Below are positions 1 to 8,838 of a stretch of DNA of 64,000 bases, one piece after another. Positions within the stretch are counted from its first letter, which is position 1. Each line of letters starts with the position of its first letter. Made by a program: the position numbers and the translations under genes. The notes beneath the pieces are model-generated. The model did no database searches. It had not been told where the DNA came from and saw nothing but the letters and a program-made list of their open reading frames with translations. Source of the DNA: Lewinellaceae bacterium (GTDB lineage Bacteria; Bacteroidota; Bacteroidia; Chitinophagales; Saprospiraceae); NCBI GenBank assembly GCA_020636225.1, contig JACJYI010000002.1, positions 496,001 to 560,000 of the forward strand, given 5' to 3'.

Positions 1-455
1 TAGACCACCCGATTGGGGCGATCGAGGATCATGCTGCCAGTTCCCTCCAGAAAGGGCCCATCCGGATAGTCTTTTTCGAAGGCCAGGCGGGAGGAAAACC
101 CGTATACAGACATCAGTTGGTCAACGATATCTTCCCTGACCTCCTGTCGCCTGGCGTTGGCCTGCATCGGATAGGTAATGATTTTGCCATCGTCATGCAA
201 GGTGATCCAATTGTTGGGAAAGACGGCATCAGGTTTCAGGGGCGAAGGTGTATCCTCCACCACCAGTACCTGCACTCCAGCCTCGGTCAGCCGCGCCACC
301 ATTTGATCAAATTCTTGCTGTGCCCTGGAGGCAATATCCTTGGCTCCCGACTGATCGTCCTGTTGCTGAAAGGCATTGCTCTCAGCGGTTTCCGGATTGA
401 AACCGAATTGGTATGGACGGATCATCAGGATCAAATGGGTACTCAATGCGGACAT
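1..455 (-). CDS. ctlX: Citrulline hydrolase CtlX-like amidinotransferase-fold protein (partial, C-terminus missing)
   Basis: The visible 151 residues are the N-terminal part of an arginine deiminase-superfamily protein. Near the start it carries MIRPYQFGFNPETAESNAFQ, then a FPNNW segment and an EGTGSMILDR segment, all typical of the CtlX group, which converts citrulline to ornithine, CO2 and ammonia. The catalytic His and Cys of the fold lie in the missing C-terminal part, so catalytic competence cannot be judged. The start is the ATG at 455. The gene is cut by the window edge. Family identity is quite certain; substrate is inferred from the subfamily signature. Confidence 0.8.
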   Translation of the reverse strand, partial: MSALSTHLILMIRPYQFGFNPETAESNAFQQQDDQSGAKDIASRAQQEFDQMVARLTEAGVQVLVVEDTPSPLKPDAVFPNNWITLHDDGKIITYPMQANARRQEVREDIVDQLMSVYGFSSRLAFEKDYPDGPFLEGTGSMILDRPNRVV

Positions 456-541
456 ATTAAAATTATTTTGTTCTGAATGCACAAATTGGAACAGTGTTTG
501 AAATAGAGAGAACAGGTTTTTGATGTACTATGAGAAGGCGG

Positions 542-580
542 ACTTAAGGCTGACCCAACCGGGTCGGCCTAAGTTCTTTT
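542..580. terminator. Imperfect hairpin after the queuosine-precursor transporter gene
   Basis: A stem of about 14 pairs (542-556 with 561-574, one bulged A and a G-U pair, AACC loop) abuts the transporter stop codon. The U-rich side lies on the plus strand (TTCTTTT); in the minus direction there is no U-run, so termination of the transporter transcript is uncertain. Confidence 0.4.
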
Positions 581-1388
581 AACCCTTCTGCATGGCGGTA
601 TTCTTCAGTTCTTCCGCCAATTCCTTCCCCAGGAAACCGTCAATGACATCATGTGCGAGATAGAGCAAGGGCGTCATTGCGACGGCGGCAGCAAATTTAT
701 AGATATAGTTGACGACCCCGATGGCCAATACCAGTCGAAAATCCCAGCCGGCCCCGATATAGAAGGCCACGAACAACACGACAAAACTGTCAATGAACTG
801 ACTGATCAGGGTCGAGCCGGTGGCTCGAAGCCAGATCCATTTCTCACCTGTTTGTTCCTTGATCCAGTGAAAGGTGAATACATCGATCAGCTGACCGAGC
901 AGGAATGCGATCAATGAACCAACGATGATCCAGAGTCCCTGTCCAAAGACCAGCCGGAAAGCTGCATTGTAATTCCCCACTTCCGACCGCATTAGGTCCT
1001 GTTGTTCGATCGGCCAGTCGGGCTGAATATGGGAGGTTGGCCAGAAATCGGCTGGTGGCAGGCGGATACCGAACGAGAACATCAGAAAAGCATACAGGAT
1101 CATACCGGCAGCCAGGTAGGACAAGAGTCGAACTCCTTTTCGTCCGAAATACTCATTGATGATGTCAGTCATGATAAAGACCACCGGCCAGAGAAGCACT
1201 CCGGTCGTGAGGTTGAAGGACAATCCTTCTTGTCCAAATAAACTCCATTGCAATGGTTGAAACCCGAAAGTTCGTTCCAGGGAAAAGATCTTGACACCAA
1301 TGAATTCAGCGATCAGGGCATTGGCCAGGAAGAAGCTCCCCAGGATAAGAAACAGCCGTGCGGCTTTATTATTGACCAGGTACATCAT
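579..1388 (-). CDS. Queuosine precursor transporter (YhhQ/DUF165 family)
   Basis: A 269-residue inner-membrane protein with about six hydrophobic segments. The family features are visible: a polar TDIINEYFGRK motif after the second to third membrane segment (around residues 73-83), a GQGLW...LIAFLLGQLIDVFTFHW segment in the middle, and a VNYIYKF segment near the end. The family imports preQ0/preQ1, precursors of queuosine and related modified guanines in tRNA. Length matches the family, slightly long. The start could be either of two adjacent ATGs (1388 or 1385). No queuosine gene is adjacent, so the role rests on family membership. Confidence 0.88.
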   Translation of the reverse strand: MMYLVNNKAARLFLILGSFFLANALIAEFIGVKIFSLERTFGFQPLQWSLFGQEGLSFNLTTGVLLWPVVFIMTDIINEYFGRKGVRLLSYLAAGMILYAFLMFSFGIRLPPADFWPTSHIQPDWPIEQQDLMRSEVGNYNAAFRLVFGQGLWIIVGSLIAFLLGQLIDVFTFHWIKEQTGEKWIWLRATGSTLISQFIDSFVVLFVAFYIGAGWDFRLVLAIGVVNYIYKFAAAVAMTPLLYLAHDVIDGFLGKELAEELKNTAMQKG

Positions 1389-1458
1389 CGAAGTCGAATA
1401 AACAATTGAACTTTGCGGCTGTTGGGCAAGCGTAAGCTCTAAGGAATTTCAACAGATT

Positions 1459-3306
1459 ATGGCCAAGATAGCGATCGACCTGAAATCGGGTAGCATAAAG
1501 AAGGAGGACAATCTGATCATCGGTATCGATCTGGGGACAACCAACAGTCTGGTCGCCCATATTGTCGATGGCGAACCAGTGATCGTTCGAGATCCGGCTG
1601 GCAAAACTGGCCTCGTGCCATCGATCATCCACTTTGCCCTGGATGGAAGCATTCAAGTGGGAAATGATGCCAGGGAGCATTTGGTGGATGAGCCAGGACG
1701 AACCATCTTTTCGGTCAAGCGACTGATGGGGAAATCGTACAATGATATTGCGGCGTTTGAACATCAGTTCGGGTATCAGATCCTCAATGATGATCAGGAC
1801 CGTCTGGTCAAGGTGCGGGTAGATGATTCCTTCTACACTCCGATCGAGCTGTCCGCCCACATTCTTCGTGCGCTCAAGGAACGAGTTGAGCAGTCCCTGG
1901 CAAAGTCGGTGGAGAAAGCGGTGATCACGGTACCGGCCTACTTCAACGATGCACAACGCCAGGCTACCCGGGATGCCGGGCGCCTGGCTGGATTGGATGT
2001 TCTCAGGATCGTGAATGAACCGACTGCTGCCAGCCTGGCTTATGGTATCGGCCTGACACCTGAAGACCACAAGACCATAGCCGTCTATGATCTGGGTGGA
2101 GGAACTTTTGATGTGTCCATACTCCGGATAGAAGATGGTGTCTTCGAGGTCTTGTCGACGAATGGAGATACGTTCCTTGGAGGCGATGACCTGGACCAGG
2201 CCATTGTCGAGCATTGGGTCAAACAAATTGGACAAGGAGGACATTCCCTACCAGACCGCCAACGCCTGCGACTGGAGGCTGAACAAGCCAAGAAGGTCCT
2301 CTCCGCGGAACGACGCTTCTTCACGGAGTATCAAGGCATCCCACTTGAGTTGACCAGGGATGAGTTGGAGGCCCTGATCGCTCCGTTTGTCGACCGAACG
2401 CTGGAGTCGTGTCGGGCAGCACTGAGCGATGCCGGCCTGAAGACCGACATGATCGATGAAGTCATCATGGTGGGTGGTTCCACCCGGATCCCATTGGTCA
2501 AACAACGGGTTTCCGATTTCTTTCAGCGTCCTGTCCATGATGAGTTGAATCCCGATGAGGTTGTAGCTGCAGGTGCAGCGATCCAGGCAGATATTCTGGC
2601 GGGCAATCGAAAGGACCTTCTGCTCCTGGATATCACACCGTTGTCACTGGGCATCGAAACCGTTGGAGGACTGATGGATGTGATCATCCCCAGAAATACC
2701 AAGGTGCCTTGTGGATATGCCCGAAACTATACCACGTCCGTGGATGGCCAGAAGAACCTGAAAGTGGCCGTATACCAGGGGGAACGGGATCTTGTAGAGA
2801 ATAACCGGAAACTGGCGGAGTTCATTCTTCGGGACATCCCCCCGATGCCGGCCGGAATTCCCAAACTGGAGATCCGATTCCAACTGAATGCTGATGGCAT
2901 CCTGCAGGTCTTCGCCAAGGAGCTTCGCTCGGAAACAATGACCAGTATCGAGATCAGGCCTCAATATGGCATTGATGAGGAAGAAATGGCCCGGATGCTG
3001 TTGGATTCCATTCGATTCGCCGAGCAGGATATGCAACTCAAGGCCCTGACCGAGGCACGCACGGAAGGTCGGATGATGGTCCAGTCGGCTGACAAATTCA
3101 TTGACCAGAATACCAGTTGGTTATCCGAGGAAGAGATCGCTCGTATCCGCGAATTAAGTGCAGAGCTTCATTCGGCTATCCAGGGTGACCAGAAAGATAT
3201 CATCCAATCGCGGATCGAGTCCCTCAATGAATTCACTACCCCACTGGCTCATCGGGCAATGGAGGTGCATGTGGCCGGTGCGATGAAGGGCCAGGTGATC
3301 AAATGA
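1459..3306 (+). CDS. hscA: Hsp70-family Fe-S cluster assembly chaperone HscA
   Basis: A 615-residue Hsp70 homologue. The ATPase domain starts with IIGIDLGTTNSLVA (about residues 20-33), and contains VPAYFNDAQRQATRDAG, NEPTAASLAYG, AVYDLGGGTFDVSIL and VGGSTRIP. A substrate-binding domain begins with LLDITPLSLGIETVGG. The N-terminal MAKIAIDLKSGSIKKED lead and the lack of the acidic C-terminal tail of DnaK match the Bacteroidota HscA-like group, which hands the IscU-type scaffold to acceptors in Fe-S biogenesis. No hscB, iscU or fdx lies beside it. It overlaps the next gene by ATGA, so the two are probably co-transcribed. A generic DnaK paralogue is the alternative. Confidence 0.85.
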   Translation: MAKIAIDLKSGSIKKEDNLIIGIDLGTTNSLVAHIVDGEPVIVRDPAGKTGLVPSIIHFALDGSIQVGNDAREHLVDEPGRTIFSVKRLMGKSYNDIAAFEHQFGYQILNDDQDRLVKVRVDDSFYTPIELSAHILRALKERVEQSLAKSVEKAVITVPAYFNDAQRQATRDAGRLAGLDVLRIVNEPTAASLAYGIGLTPEDHKTIAVYDLGGGTFDVSILRIEDGVFEVLSTNGDTFLGGDDLDQAIVEHWVKQIGQGGHSLPDRQRLRLEAEQAKKVLSAERRFFTEYQGIPLELTRDELEALIAPFVDRTLESCRAALSDAGLKTDMIDEVIMVGGSTRIPLVKQRVSDFFQRPVHDELNPDEVVAAGAAIQADILAGNRKDLLLLDITPLSLGIETVGGLMDVIIPRNTKVPCGYARNYTTSVDGQKNLKVAVYQGERDLVENNRKLAEFILRDIPPMPAGIPKLEIRFQLNADGILQVFAKELRSETMTSIEIRPQYGIDEEEMARMLLDSIRFAEQDMQLKALTEARTEGRMMVQSADKFIDQNTSWLSEEEIARIRELSAELHSAIQGDQKDIIQSRIESLNEFTTPLAHRAMEVHVAGAMKGQVIK

Positions 3307-4202
3307 AGGAAGTTATGCCCCTCCCACCATCCCAACCGAACGGTAGATACTGCATCATTTCCAATCCGATCGCAGGTGGTCGGAAGAAGCAGCGTATCCT
3401 GAATACCATTCGTCGTGAATTGACGCCTGCTCCGTTACTGTTTGCGTCCACCGCTATGGATGGCAGCGCTGGCGAGGCCGTCAGAAAAGGGCACGAAGCA
3501 GGTATGACCTGCTTTATTGCCGTGGGCGGAGATGGCACGATCCAATCAGTTGTCAATGAACTCGACCCCGAACAGGACTGTCTCGGGTTGATCGTGGCTG
3601 GTTCCGGAAACGGGTTCGCTGAATTCTTCGGTTATCGACGGAATGTCCGGCAGAACATCCAGAAATTGAAATCGCATCAAGTGAGCCAGGTGGATACCCT
3701 GACGGTCAATGGGCAGCGATTTGTCAACCTGGCTGGTGTCGGTTTCGATGCCCAGGTGGCTGAAATGGTCAAAAAGAGTCGCTATCGCGGGTTCCAAGCC
3801 TATTTCCGGGCGGTTGCACGGTTGATGTTCAGGTCTATTTACTGGAAAGGTTCGGTAGTCCTGGATGATATCACCGTTGACGACCACTTCCTTACAGTGG
3901 TGGTAGCCAATGCGGGAATCTTCGGATATGGATTTCGAATTGCTGACCAGGCCCTGGCAGATGACGGCTTGATGACCGTGGTCCTGATCCGTCGGGTAGC
4001 TCGATGGCGCTATTTGTTAGGTCTTCCTTTCCTGATATGGGGGAATCCATCAAGACTGTCCTGGTTCCAGCAATTGACCTCAACCCGAGTGGATATCCTG
4101 CCAGAACAACCGACTCCGGTGCAGGCAGATGGAGAATTGTTTCCCCAAGCCGACCGGTACCGATTCGAGATCGAACCCCGATCTTTACGTTTGTTGATTT
4201 AA
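3303..4202 (+). CDS. Diacylglycerol kinase-family lipid kinase (DgkB/YegS type)
   Basis: A 299-residue soluble lipid kinase. Visible motifs are ISNPIAGGRKKQ (residues about 14-25, the start of the nucleotide-binding domain), VGGDGTIQSVVNEL (about 75-88, the GGDGT signature), and GSGNGFAEFFG. The C-terminal beta-sandwich domain ends with QADGELFP, as in DgkB-like kinases. The family phosphorylates diacylglycerol or related lipids with ATP at the membrane face. The ATG overlaps the hscA stop by four bases, which suggests coupled translation. The lipid substrate cannot be told from the sequence. Confidence 0.88.
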   Translation: MKEVMPLPPSQPNGRYCIISNPIAGGRKKQRILNTIRRELTPAPLLFASTAMDGSAGEAVRKGHEAGMTCFIAVGGDGTIQSVVNELDPEQDCLGLIVAGSGNGFAEFFGYRRNVRQNIQKLKSHQVSQVDTLTVNGQRFVNLAGVGFDAQVAEMVKKSRYRGFQAYFRAVARLMFRSIYWKGSVVLDDITVDDHFLTVVVANAGIFGYGFRIADQALADDGLMTVVLIRRVARWRYLLGLPFLIWGNPSRLSWFQQLTSTRVDILPEQPTPVQADGELFPQADRYRFEIEPRSLRLLI

Positions 4203-4211
4203 GCATACGGC

Positions 4212-4553
4212 ATGAAGAAGAAAAAGCAATTTGGTGTGGTCTATTCCACCGACCCATCATTCACTCCACCGGTCTATAAAGCCGAAGAACAGGCCACCCT
4301 GGGTCCGGAGCGACAGAAATTGCGGGTACACATCGATCGAAAGCAACGCGGTGGTAAGGAAGTCACCCTCGTAACTGGTTTCGTCGGACTGGAATCAGAT
4401 CTTCAGGACCTTGGCAAGCAGCTGAAGAACAAATGCGGAACCGGAGGAAGTGTCAAGGACGGTGAGATCCTCGTGCAGGGGAACCAACGGGATAAAGTCA
4501 TCCGATTCCTCCTGGAATGGGGATATATTCAGACCAAGCCAGCAGGTGGTTGA
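4212..4553 (+). CDS. yciH: SUI1/eIF1-like translation factor (YciH family)
   Basis: A 113-residue protein. The C-terminal 80 residues form the SUI1 domain: LRVHIDRKQRGGKEVTLVTG, then GLESDLQDLGKQLKNKCGTGGSVKDGEILVQG, then a helix ending RFLLEWGY. These match bacterial YciH and eIF1, which influence start-codon fidelity on the small ribosomal subunit. It follows the lipid kinase gene by 9 bases and its 3' end overlaps the convergent prmC gene by 25 bases. Confidence 0.92.
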   Translation: MKKKKQFGVVYSTDPSFTPPVYKAEEQATLGPERQKLRVHIDRKQRGGKEVTLVTGFVGLESDLQDLGKQLKNKCGTGGSVKDGEILVQGNQRDKVIRFLLEWGYIQTKPAGG

Positions 4554-5371
4554 TCCAACCAGCGGGCCTGGCAGAATCGGTCCAATCCCTGCAAGTCCTG
4601 GATCACCTCCACATCCTGGTACCCGGCGGTCGTGAAAATGGACGCCACTTCCATGGCTGTGAATGTGGAACACTCACAAAGGATCAGGCCCCCTTTGACC
4701 AGAGCTCTCCTCCCCTGTTCGGCCATTACCCTGTAGAAGATCAACGGATCTTGTCCAGGGGGAAAAAGTGCCATATGGGGTTCGTGGGCCAACACGCCAT
4801 GATCCATAAACTCCTTTTCGGTGTGGGCGATGTAGGGTGGATTGCTGATGATCAGATCCAACCCGGAGAGGTCTGACCATGCCTCCTCCTGAAGGGCCTC
4901 CTTTCTGGACCACTCAATTTCCAGTGAATACGTGCTCGCATTGGCGGTGGCCACGGCCAGGGCTTCCGGAGATACATCCCAGGCCATGATTCGAGTACCG
5001 GGTAACTGATGTTTCAGCGCCAGGGAGATGCATCCGCTGCCGGTCCCAATGTCCAGGATCCGGGCGGATTCGTTTCCAGCTTGCTTCAGCGCCCTGATTG
5101 CCAGATCGACAAGTTCCTCTGTTTCCGGACGGGGAATGAGGGTATCCGAGTTAACCTCCAGGACCAAACCGAAGAAGTGTGCCTTGCCGGTGATGTACTG
5201 CACAGGAACGCCCTGATCCAATTGCTTCACGGCCTCTGTGGCCCACAAGGACCATGCAGATTCATCCAGATGTCCTGGGCCGTCCTCTGTCAGGGCACGG
5301 ATAAGCCAGCTTCTCTCACGATCTTCAGGGATGATGGGCCGCAACTGGTCTTCCAGCCAGGATCGGTGCAT
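4529..5371 (-). CDS. prmC: Release factor glutamine N5-methyltransferase PrmC (HemK)
   Basis: A 280-residue AdoMet-dependent methyltransferase that modifies the glutamine of the GGQ loop in release factors RF1 and RF2. Seen: an N-terminal helical domain, PVQYITGKAHFFGL (about 56-69), LIPRPETEELV, the AdoMet loop ILDIGTGSGCISLAL (about 105-119), and the catalytic NPPY at 177-180. The frame stays open upstream to 5458, but that stretch overlaps nspC, so I chose the ATG at 5371, which lies 14 bases after the nspC stop. It is the last gene of a minus-strand run with nspC and the carboxynorspermidine dehydrogenase. Confidence 0.92.
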   Translation of the reverse strand: MHRSWLEDQLRPIIPEDRERSWLIRALTEDGPGHLDESAWSLWATEAVKQLDQGVPVQYITGKAHFFGLVLEVNSDTLIPRPETEELVDLAIRALKQAGNESARILDIGTGSGCISLALKHQLPGTRIMAWDVSPEALAVATANASTYSLEIEWSRKEALQEEAWSDLSGLDLIISNPPYIAHTEKEFMDHGVLAHEPHMALFPPGQDPLIFYRVMAEQGRRALVKGGLILCECSTFTAMEVASIFTTAGYQDVEVIQDLQGLDRFCQARWLDQPPAGLV

Positions 5372-5385
5372 GGACGCGGACAAAC

Positions 5386-6525
5386 TCAGGAAAGTCTGTT
5401 CTTGAAATCCTCGTACGTGAACCTCTTGAAGATGATAGCCTGTCGATCCGCTGACCACATCCCGATGGACGGATGTCGAACTCCGTTGAATGTGGTGGTC
5501 TTTACCATGGTGTAGTGGATCATGTCCTCCAGAATGAGCTGCTCTCCAACCTGCAGTGGGTGATCAAACGAATACTCGGAGTGAAAATCACCGGCCAGGC
5601 AGCTGGTTCCCCCCAGGCGATAGGTCGGCTTGCCCATCTGGGGATCGGAAGCACCGGTGATGGTGGGTCGATATGGCATCTCCAGTGTATCCGGCATATG
5701 TGCGGTAAAGGATACATCCAGGATGGCCGTCTTGACATCGTGATTCTCCACGATATCCTGGACGGTGGTGAGCAGGCAGCCGGTCTGCCAGGCGATGGCA
5801 CTGCCAGGCTCAAGGATCACATGAACATCGTGCTTCTCCCTGAAGGATTTCAGGATGCGGATCAGGTGTTCGGTATCATATCCCTTCCTGGTCATCAGAT
5901 GGCCACCACCAATGTTGACCCATTTGACATGCGGCAGTAAGTGTCCAAACCGCTTCTCCAGTTGAATGAGCACTTGCTCCAGGGCATAGGAATCCGATTC
6001 ACACAGGGTATGAAAATGTAAGCCTTCTATCCCTTCCGGCAAGCCATCCTTGAAATGCTCCTCTGTCATCCCCAATCGGGAATGCGGAGAGGCAGGATTG
6101 TACAGATCGGTCTGAACGTCTGAATACTCGGGATTCACCCGGATCCCAGCGGAAATGTGATGACCCGCTTTGCTCAGTTCGGGTTTGAATCGTTCATACT
6201 GTCCCAGGGAATTGAAGGTCATATGGCTGGCATACCCCATCAGTTCCGTGAACTCTTCCGGGAAATAAACCGGGGAATACACGTGGGCCCGGGTATTCAT
6301 TTCTTCATAACACAGCCGGGCCTCATGCAGGGAAGAACCTGTGGCCCCGCCCAGATATTCTCGCACGATCGGGAAAGCCTTCCACATAGAGAAAGCCTTG
6401 AATGCCAAGATGATCTCTACGCCAGCTTCATCCTGAACATGACGGATGAGGCGCAAGTTGTTGCGTAATTTTTCTTCTTCCAGGATATAACAGGGAGAAG
6501 GAAACCGGGTGTAATCTACAGCCAT
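5386..6525 (-). CDS. nspC: Carboxynorspermidine/carboxyspermidine decarboxylase
   Basis: A 379-residue PLP enzyme of the fold III decarboxylase family. Seen: a FPSPCYILEE start, the PLP lysine region ILAFKAFSMW (K43), HFHTLCES, the phosphate-binding VNIGGGHLMTRKGYD, LEPGSAIAWQ, and GGTSCLAGDF, which provides the second-subunit cysteine. It decarboxylates carboxyspermidine or carboxynorspermidine in the AdoMet-independent polyamine route. The first ATG of the frame is at 6525. The gene follows its pathway partner by six bases, so they form an operon. Confidence 0.95.
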   Translation of the reverse strand: MAVDYTRFPSPCYILEEEKLRNNLRLIRHVQDEAGVEIILAFKAFSMWKAFPIVREYLGGATGSSLHEARLCYEEMNTRAHVYSPVYFPEEFTELMGYASHMTFNSLGQYERFKPELSKAGHHISAGIRVNPEYSDVQTDLYNPASPHSRLGMTEEHFKDGLPEGIEGLHFHTLCESDSYALEQVLIQLEKRFGHLLPHVKWVNIGGGHLMTRKGYDTEHLIRILKSFREKHDVHVILEPGSAIAWQTGCLLTTVQDIVENHDVKTAILDVSFTAHMPDTLEMPYRPTITGASDPQMGKPTYRLGGTSCLAGDFHSEYSFDHPLQVGEQLILEDMIHYTMVKTTTFNGVRHPSIGMWSADRQAIIFKRFTYEDFKNRLS

Positions 6526-6531
6526 CAATGG

Positions 6532-7725
6532 TCAGAGTTCGAGATCGATACCGGTCGTTTCCTCCCAGGGTAACCCGTCGACCATCAGTCGGGCCATGAA
6601 GGGATCCGGATTGAATTCCTCGACGTTGAAGACACCCTTGCCGGACCATTCGCCAGTCATCATCATCCTGGCTCCGATCATGGCGGGAACACCTGTCGTA
6701 TAGGACACGCCCTGGGCCCCCGTTTCTGCATAGGCATCCTCGTGCTTGCAGTTGTTCCAGATATAGTAGGTTTTCTCCTGTCCGTCCCTGATGCCACGGA
6801 TCCGGCAGCCAATGGACGTTTCCCCGGTATAATTCTCGCCAAGTTCTCCTGGATCAGGCAATACCGCCTTAAGGAACTCCAGCGGAACAATATCGATGCC
6901 CTTGAATCGAACGGGCTCGATGCCGGCCATCCCGATATTCTGGATCACCCGGAGATGGGTGAGATATTCATCTCCGAAGGTCATCCAGAAACGAGCCTGC
7001 TTGAGGGTCGGGAAATTCTTGACCAGGGATTCCAGTTCTTCATGATAGATCAGGTAGGACTTCTTGGGTCCGATATTGGGATAGGTCAACATCTTGCCGA
7101 TCTCATGTGGTTCTGTCTCGACCCATTGACCATCCTTCCAGTATTTGCCCTTCTGGGTGACTTCCCGGATGTTGATCTCAGGATTGAAATTGGTGGCAAA
7201 TGCTTTCCCATGGTCTCCCGCATTGCAATCGACGATATCCAGATAGTGCATCTCATCAAAGTGATGCTTGGCGGCATATTTGGTGAAGACACTGGTCACC
7301 CCCGGGTCGAATCCACATCCCAGCAAGGCCATGATTCCCGCTTCCTTGAATCGGTCATGGTAGGCCCATTGCCACTTATACTCGAACTTGGCTTCCTCCT
7401 TGGGCTCATAGTTGGCTGTGTCCAGGTAGTTTACCCCGGTTTGCAGACAGGCCTCCATGATGGTCAGATCCTGGTAAGGCAAGGCGACATGCAAGACAAG
7501 GTCCGGTTGGAAGTCCTTGATCAGTGCTACCAGCTCGGGAACCTTGTCGGCATCCACCTGAGCTGTTTTGACCCGATTGCCACCGATTGCTTCAGCGATC
7601 TGGTCGCATTTTGACTTAGTCCGGCTGGCCAGAAGGATCTCCGAAAAAACATCCGGATGTTGAGCACATTTGAAGGCAACAACACGACCAACACCTCCGG
7701 CCCCGATGATTAGCACTTTACCCAT
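6532..7725 (-). CDS. Carboxynorspermidine dehydrogenase (saccharopine dehydrogenase family)
   Basis: A 397-residue NADPH-dependent enzyme with an N-terminal Rossmann fold (VLIIGAGGVGRVVAFKCAQ, residues 4-22) and the family segment LLGCGFDPGVTSVFTKYA. It reductively condenses aspartate semialdehyde with putrescine or diaminopropane, giving the substrate of NspC. Adjacency to nspC separates it from lysine-pathway relatives such as saccharopine reductase. The start is the ATG at 7725; a TACTTTTG match at 7752-7759 on the same strand is a plausible -7 element. Confidence 0.93.
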   Translation of the reverse strand: MGKVLIIGAGGVGRVVAFKCAQHPDVFSEILLASRTKSKCDQIAEAIGGNRVKTAQVDADKVPELVALIKDFQPDLVLHVALPYQDLTIMEACLQTGVNYLDTANYEPKEEAKFEYKWQWAYHDRFKEAGIMALLGCGFDPGVTSVFTKYAAKHHFDEMHYLDIVDCNAGDHGKAFATNFNPEINIREVTQKGKYWKDGQWVETEPHEIGKMLTYPNIGPKKSYLIYHEELESLVKNFPTLKQARFWMTFGDEYLTHLRVIQNIGMAGIEPVRFKGIDIVPLEFLKAVLPDPGELGENYTGETSIGCRIRGIRDGQEKTYYIWNNCKHEDAYAETGAQGVSYTTGVPAMIGARMMMTGEWSGKGVFNVEEFNPDPFMARLMVDGLPWEETTGIDLEL

Positions 7726-7751
7726 GGATCATTTGTTAGGTTGAAGAGGTC

Positions 7752-7759
7752 CAAAAGTA
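7752..7759 (-). promoter_or_regulatory. Candidate -7 promoter element for the polyamine operon
   Basis: TACTTTTG on the minus strand matches the Bacteroidota -7 consensus TAnnTTTG exactly and lies 26 bases before the dehydrogenase ATG. I see no clear -33 TTTG at the usual distance, so support is partial. Confidence 0.4.
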
Positions 7760-7782
7760 GGTAAAAAGGATAATTTCGCTCT

Positions 7783-8838
7783 ATGGACAGAACGACCAGA
7801 CGACAGGAAAAGATCAATCGATTTGACCCCAATGGTGTCGGATTGCGGAATGGACGATTCATCGGGTTGCCATTCCTGGAAGAAGATGCCGAAGTTGTGG
7901 TCCAATCCATTCCCTGGGATGTCACCGTATCCTATGGTGGCGGGACAGCCGATGGCCCGGGTATTGTTTTGGAGGCTTCTGGACAGCTGGACCTGGAAGA
8001 TCCTGTCGTTGAGGAGGCCTGGAAGATGGGTCTCTACGTCCGTCCGTCATCGGATGTCATCCGAGCGACTTCGAATCAACTCAGGAAGCAGGCTGAGTTT
8101 CATATCGAGTCCCTGGAGAACGGGATCAGGACCGACCGGAGCTATGACATCCTGGAAACCATCAATGACGCCTGTACGGCATTGCATGAGGATATCTATG
8201 CATCAACGAAAGCCATACTGGCCAAACAGCAGATTCCGGGGGTTCTGGGTGGTGACCATAGTACGCCTTTCGGATTGATCAAGGCTTTGTCAGAGGTATA
8301 TCCCGACATGGGTATCCTACAGGTGGATGCGCACATGGATCTCCGGGCGGCTTATGAAGGTTTCATCTGGTCACACGCCTCCATTTTCCAGAATGTCATG
8401 CACCGGTTGCCGATCCGGCAGCTCGTACAGGTAGGCATCCGGGATTATTGTGAGGAGGAATGGCAGTATGCACAACGCCATGCCGACAGGGTCAGGGTAT
8501 ATCGCGATCGAGATATCCGGGAGGCAATGTTCAAGGGTAAATCGTTGTATGCCATCTGGGAGGAGGTGATCGATGCATTGCCCTCCGAAGTGTACATCAG
8601 TTTTGACATCGATGGACTGGATCCATCCCTCTGTCCGGGCACCGGCACCCCGGTACCTGGTGGGTTGTCATTTGCCGAGGCCAATGCCTTGCTCGACATG
8701 GTGGTTCAAAGTGGCCGGACCATTGTTGGTTTTGATCTTTGTGAGGTTTCCGGCGAGGTGGACTGGGATGGCAATGTAGGGGCAAGGGTCCTGTACCATC
8801 TGGCCAACCTGGCAGGACGTTCTCAGGGACGGATCTGA
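7783..8838 (+). CDS. speB: Agmatinase-like ureohydrolase
   Basis: A 351-residue arginase-superfamily enzyme. The manganese ligands are all present: GGDHS (156-160), DAHMD (182-186) and SFDIDGLDP (273-281). SWDVTVSYGGGTADGP-like residues near position 45-60 match the agmatinase group. It likely releases urea from agmatine to give putrescine, which feeds the carboxyspermidine enzymes encoded divergently next door. A near-consensus -7 element (TAATTTCG, 7771-7778) ends only four bases before the ATG, so the mRNA may be almost leaderless. Guanidinobutyrase activity cannot be excluded. Confidence 0.85.
   Translation: MDRTTRRQEKINRFDPNGVGLRNGRFIGLPFLEEDAEVVVQSIPWDVTVSYGGGTADGPGIVLEASGQLDLEDPVVEEAWKMGLYVRPSSDVIRATSNQLRKQAEFHIESLENGIRTDRSYDILETINDACTALHEDIYASTKAILAKQQIPGVLGGDHSTPFGLIKALSEVYPDMGILQVDAHMDLRAAYEGFIWSHASIFQNVMHRLPIRQLVQVGIRDYCEEEWQYAQRHADRVRVYRDRDIREAMFKGKSLYAIWEEVIDALPSEVYISFDIDGLDPSLCPGTGTPVPGGLSFAEANALLDMVVQSGRTIVGFDLCEVSGEVDWDGNVGARVLYHLANLAGRSQGRI

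Noticed and set aside
1369..2244. A 291-codon open frame on the minus strand
   Set aside because: It is antisense to hscA, has no recognisable domain, and codon use is that of a shadow frame of a highly biased gene.
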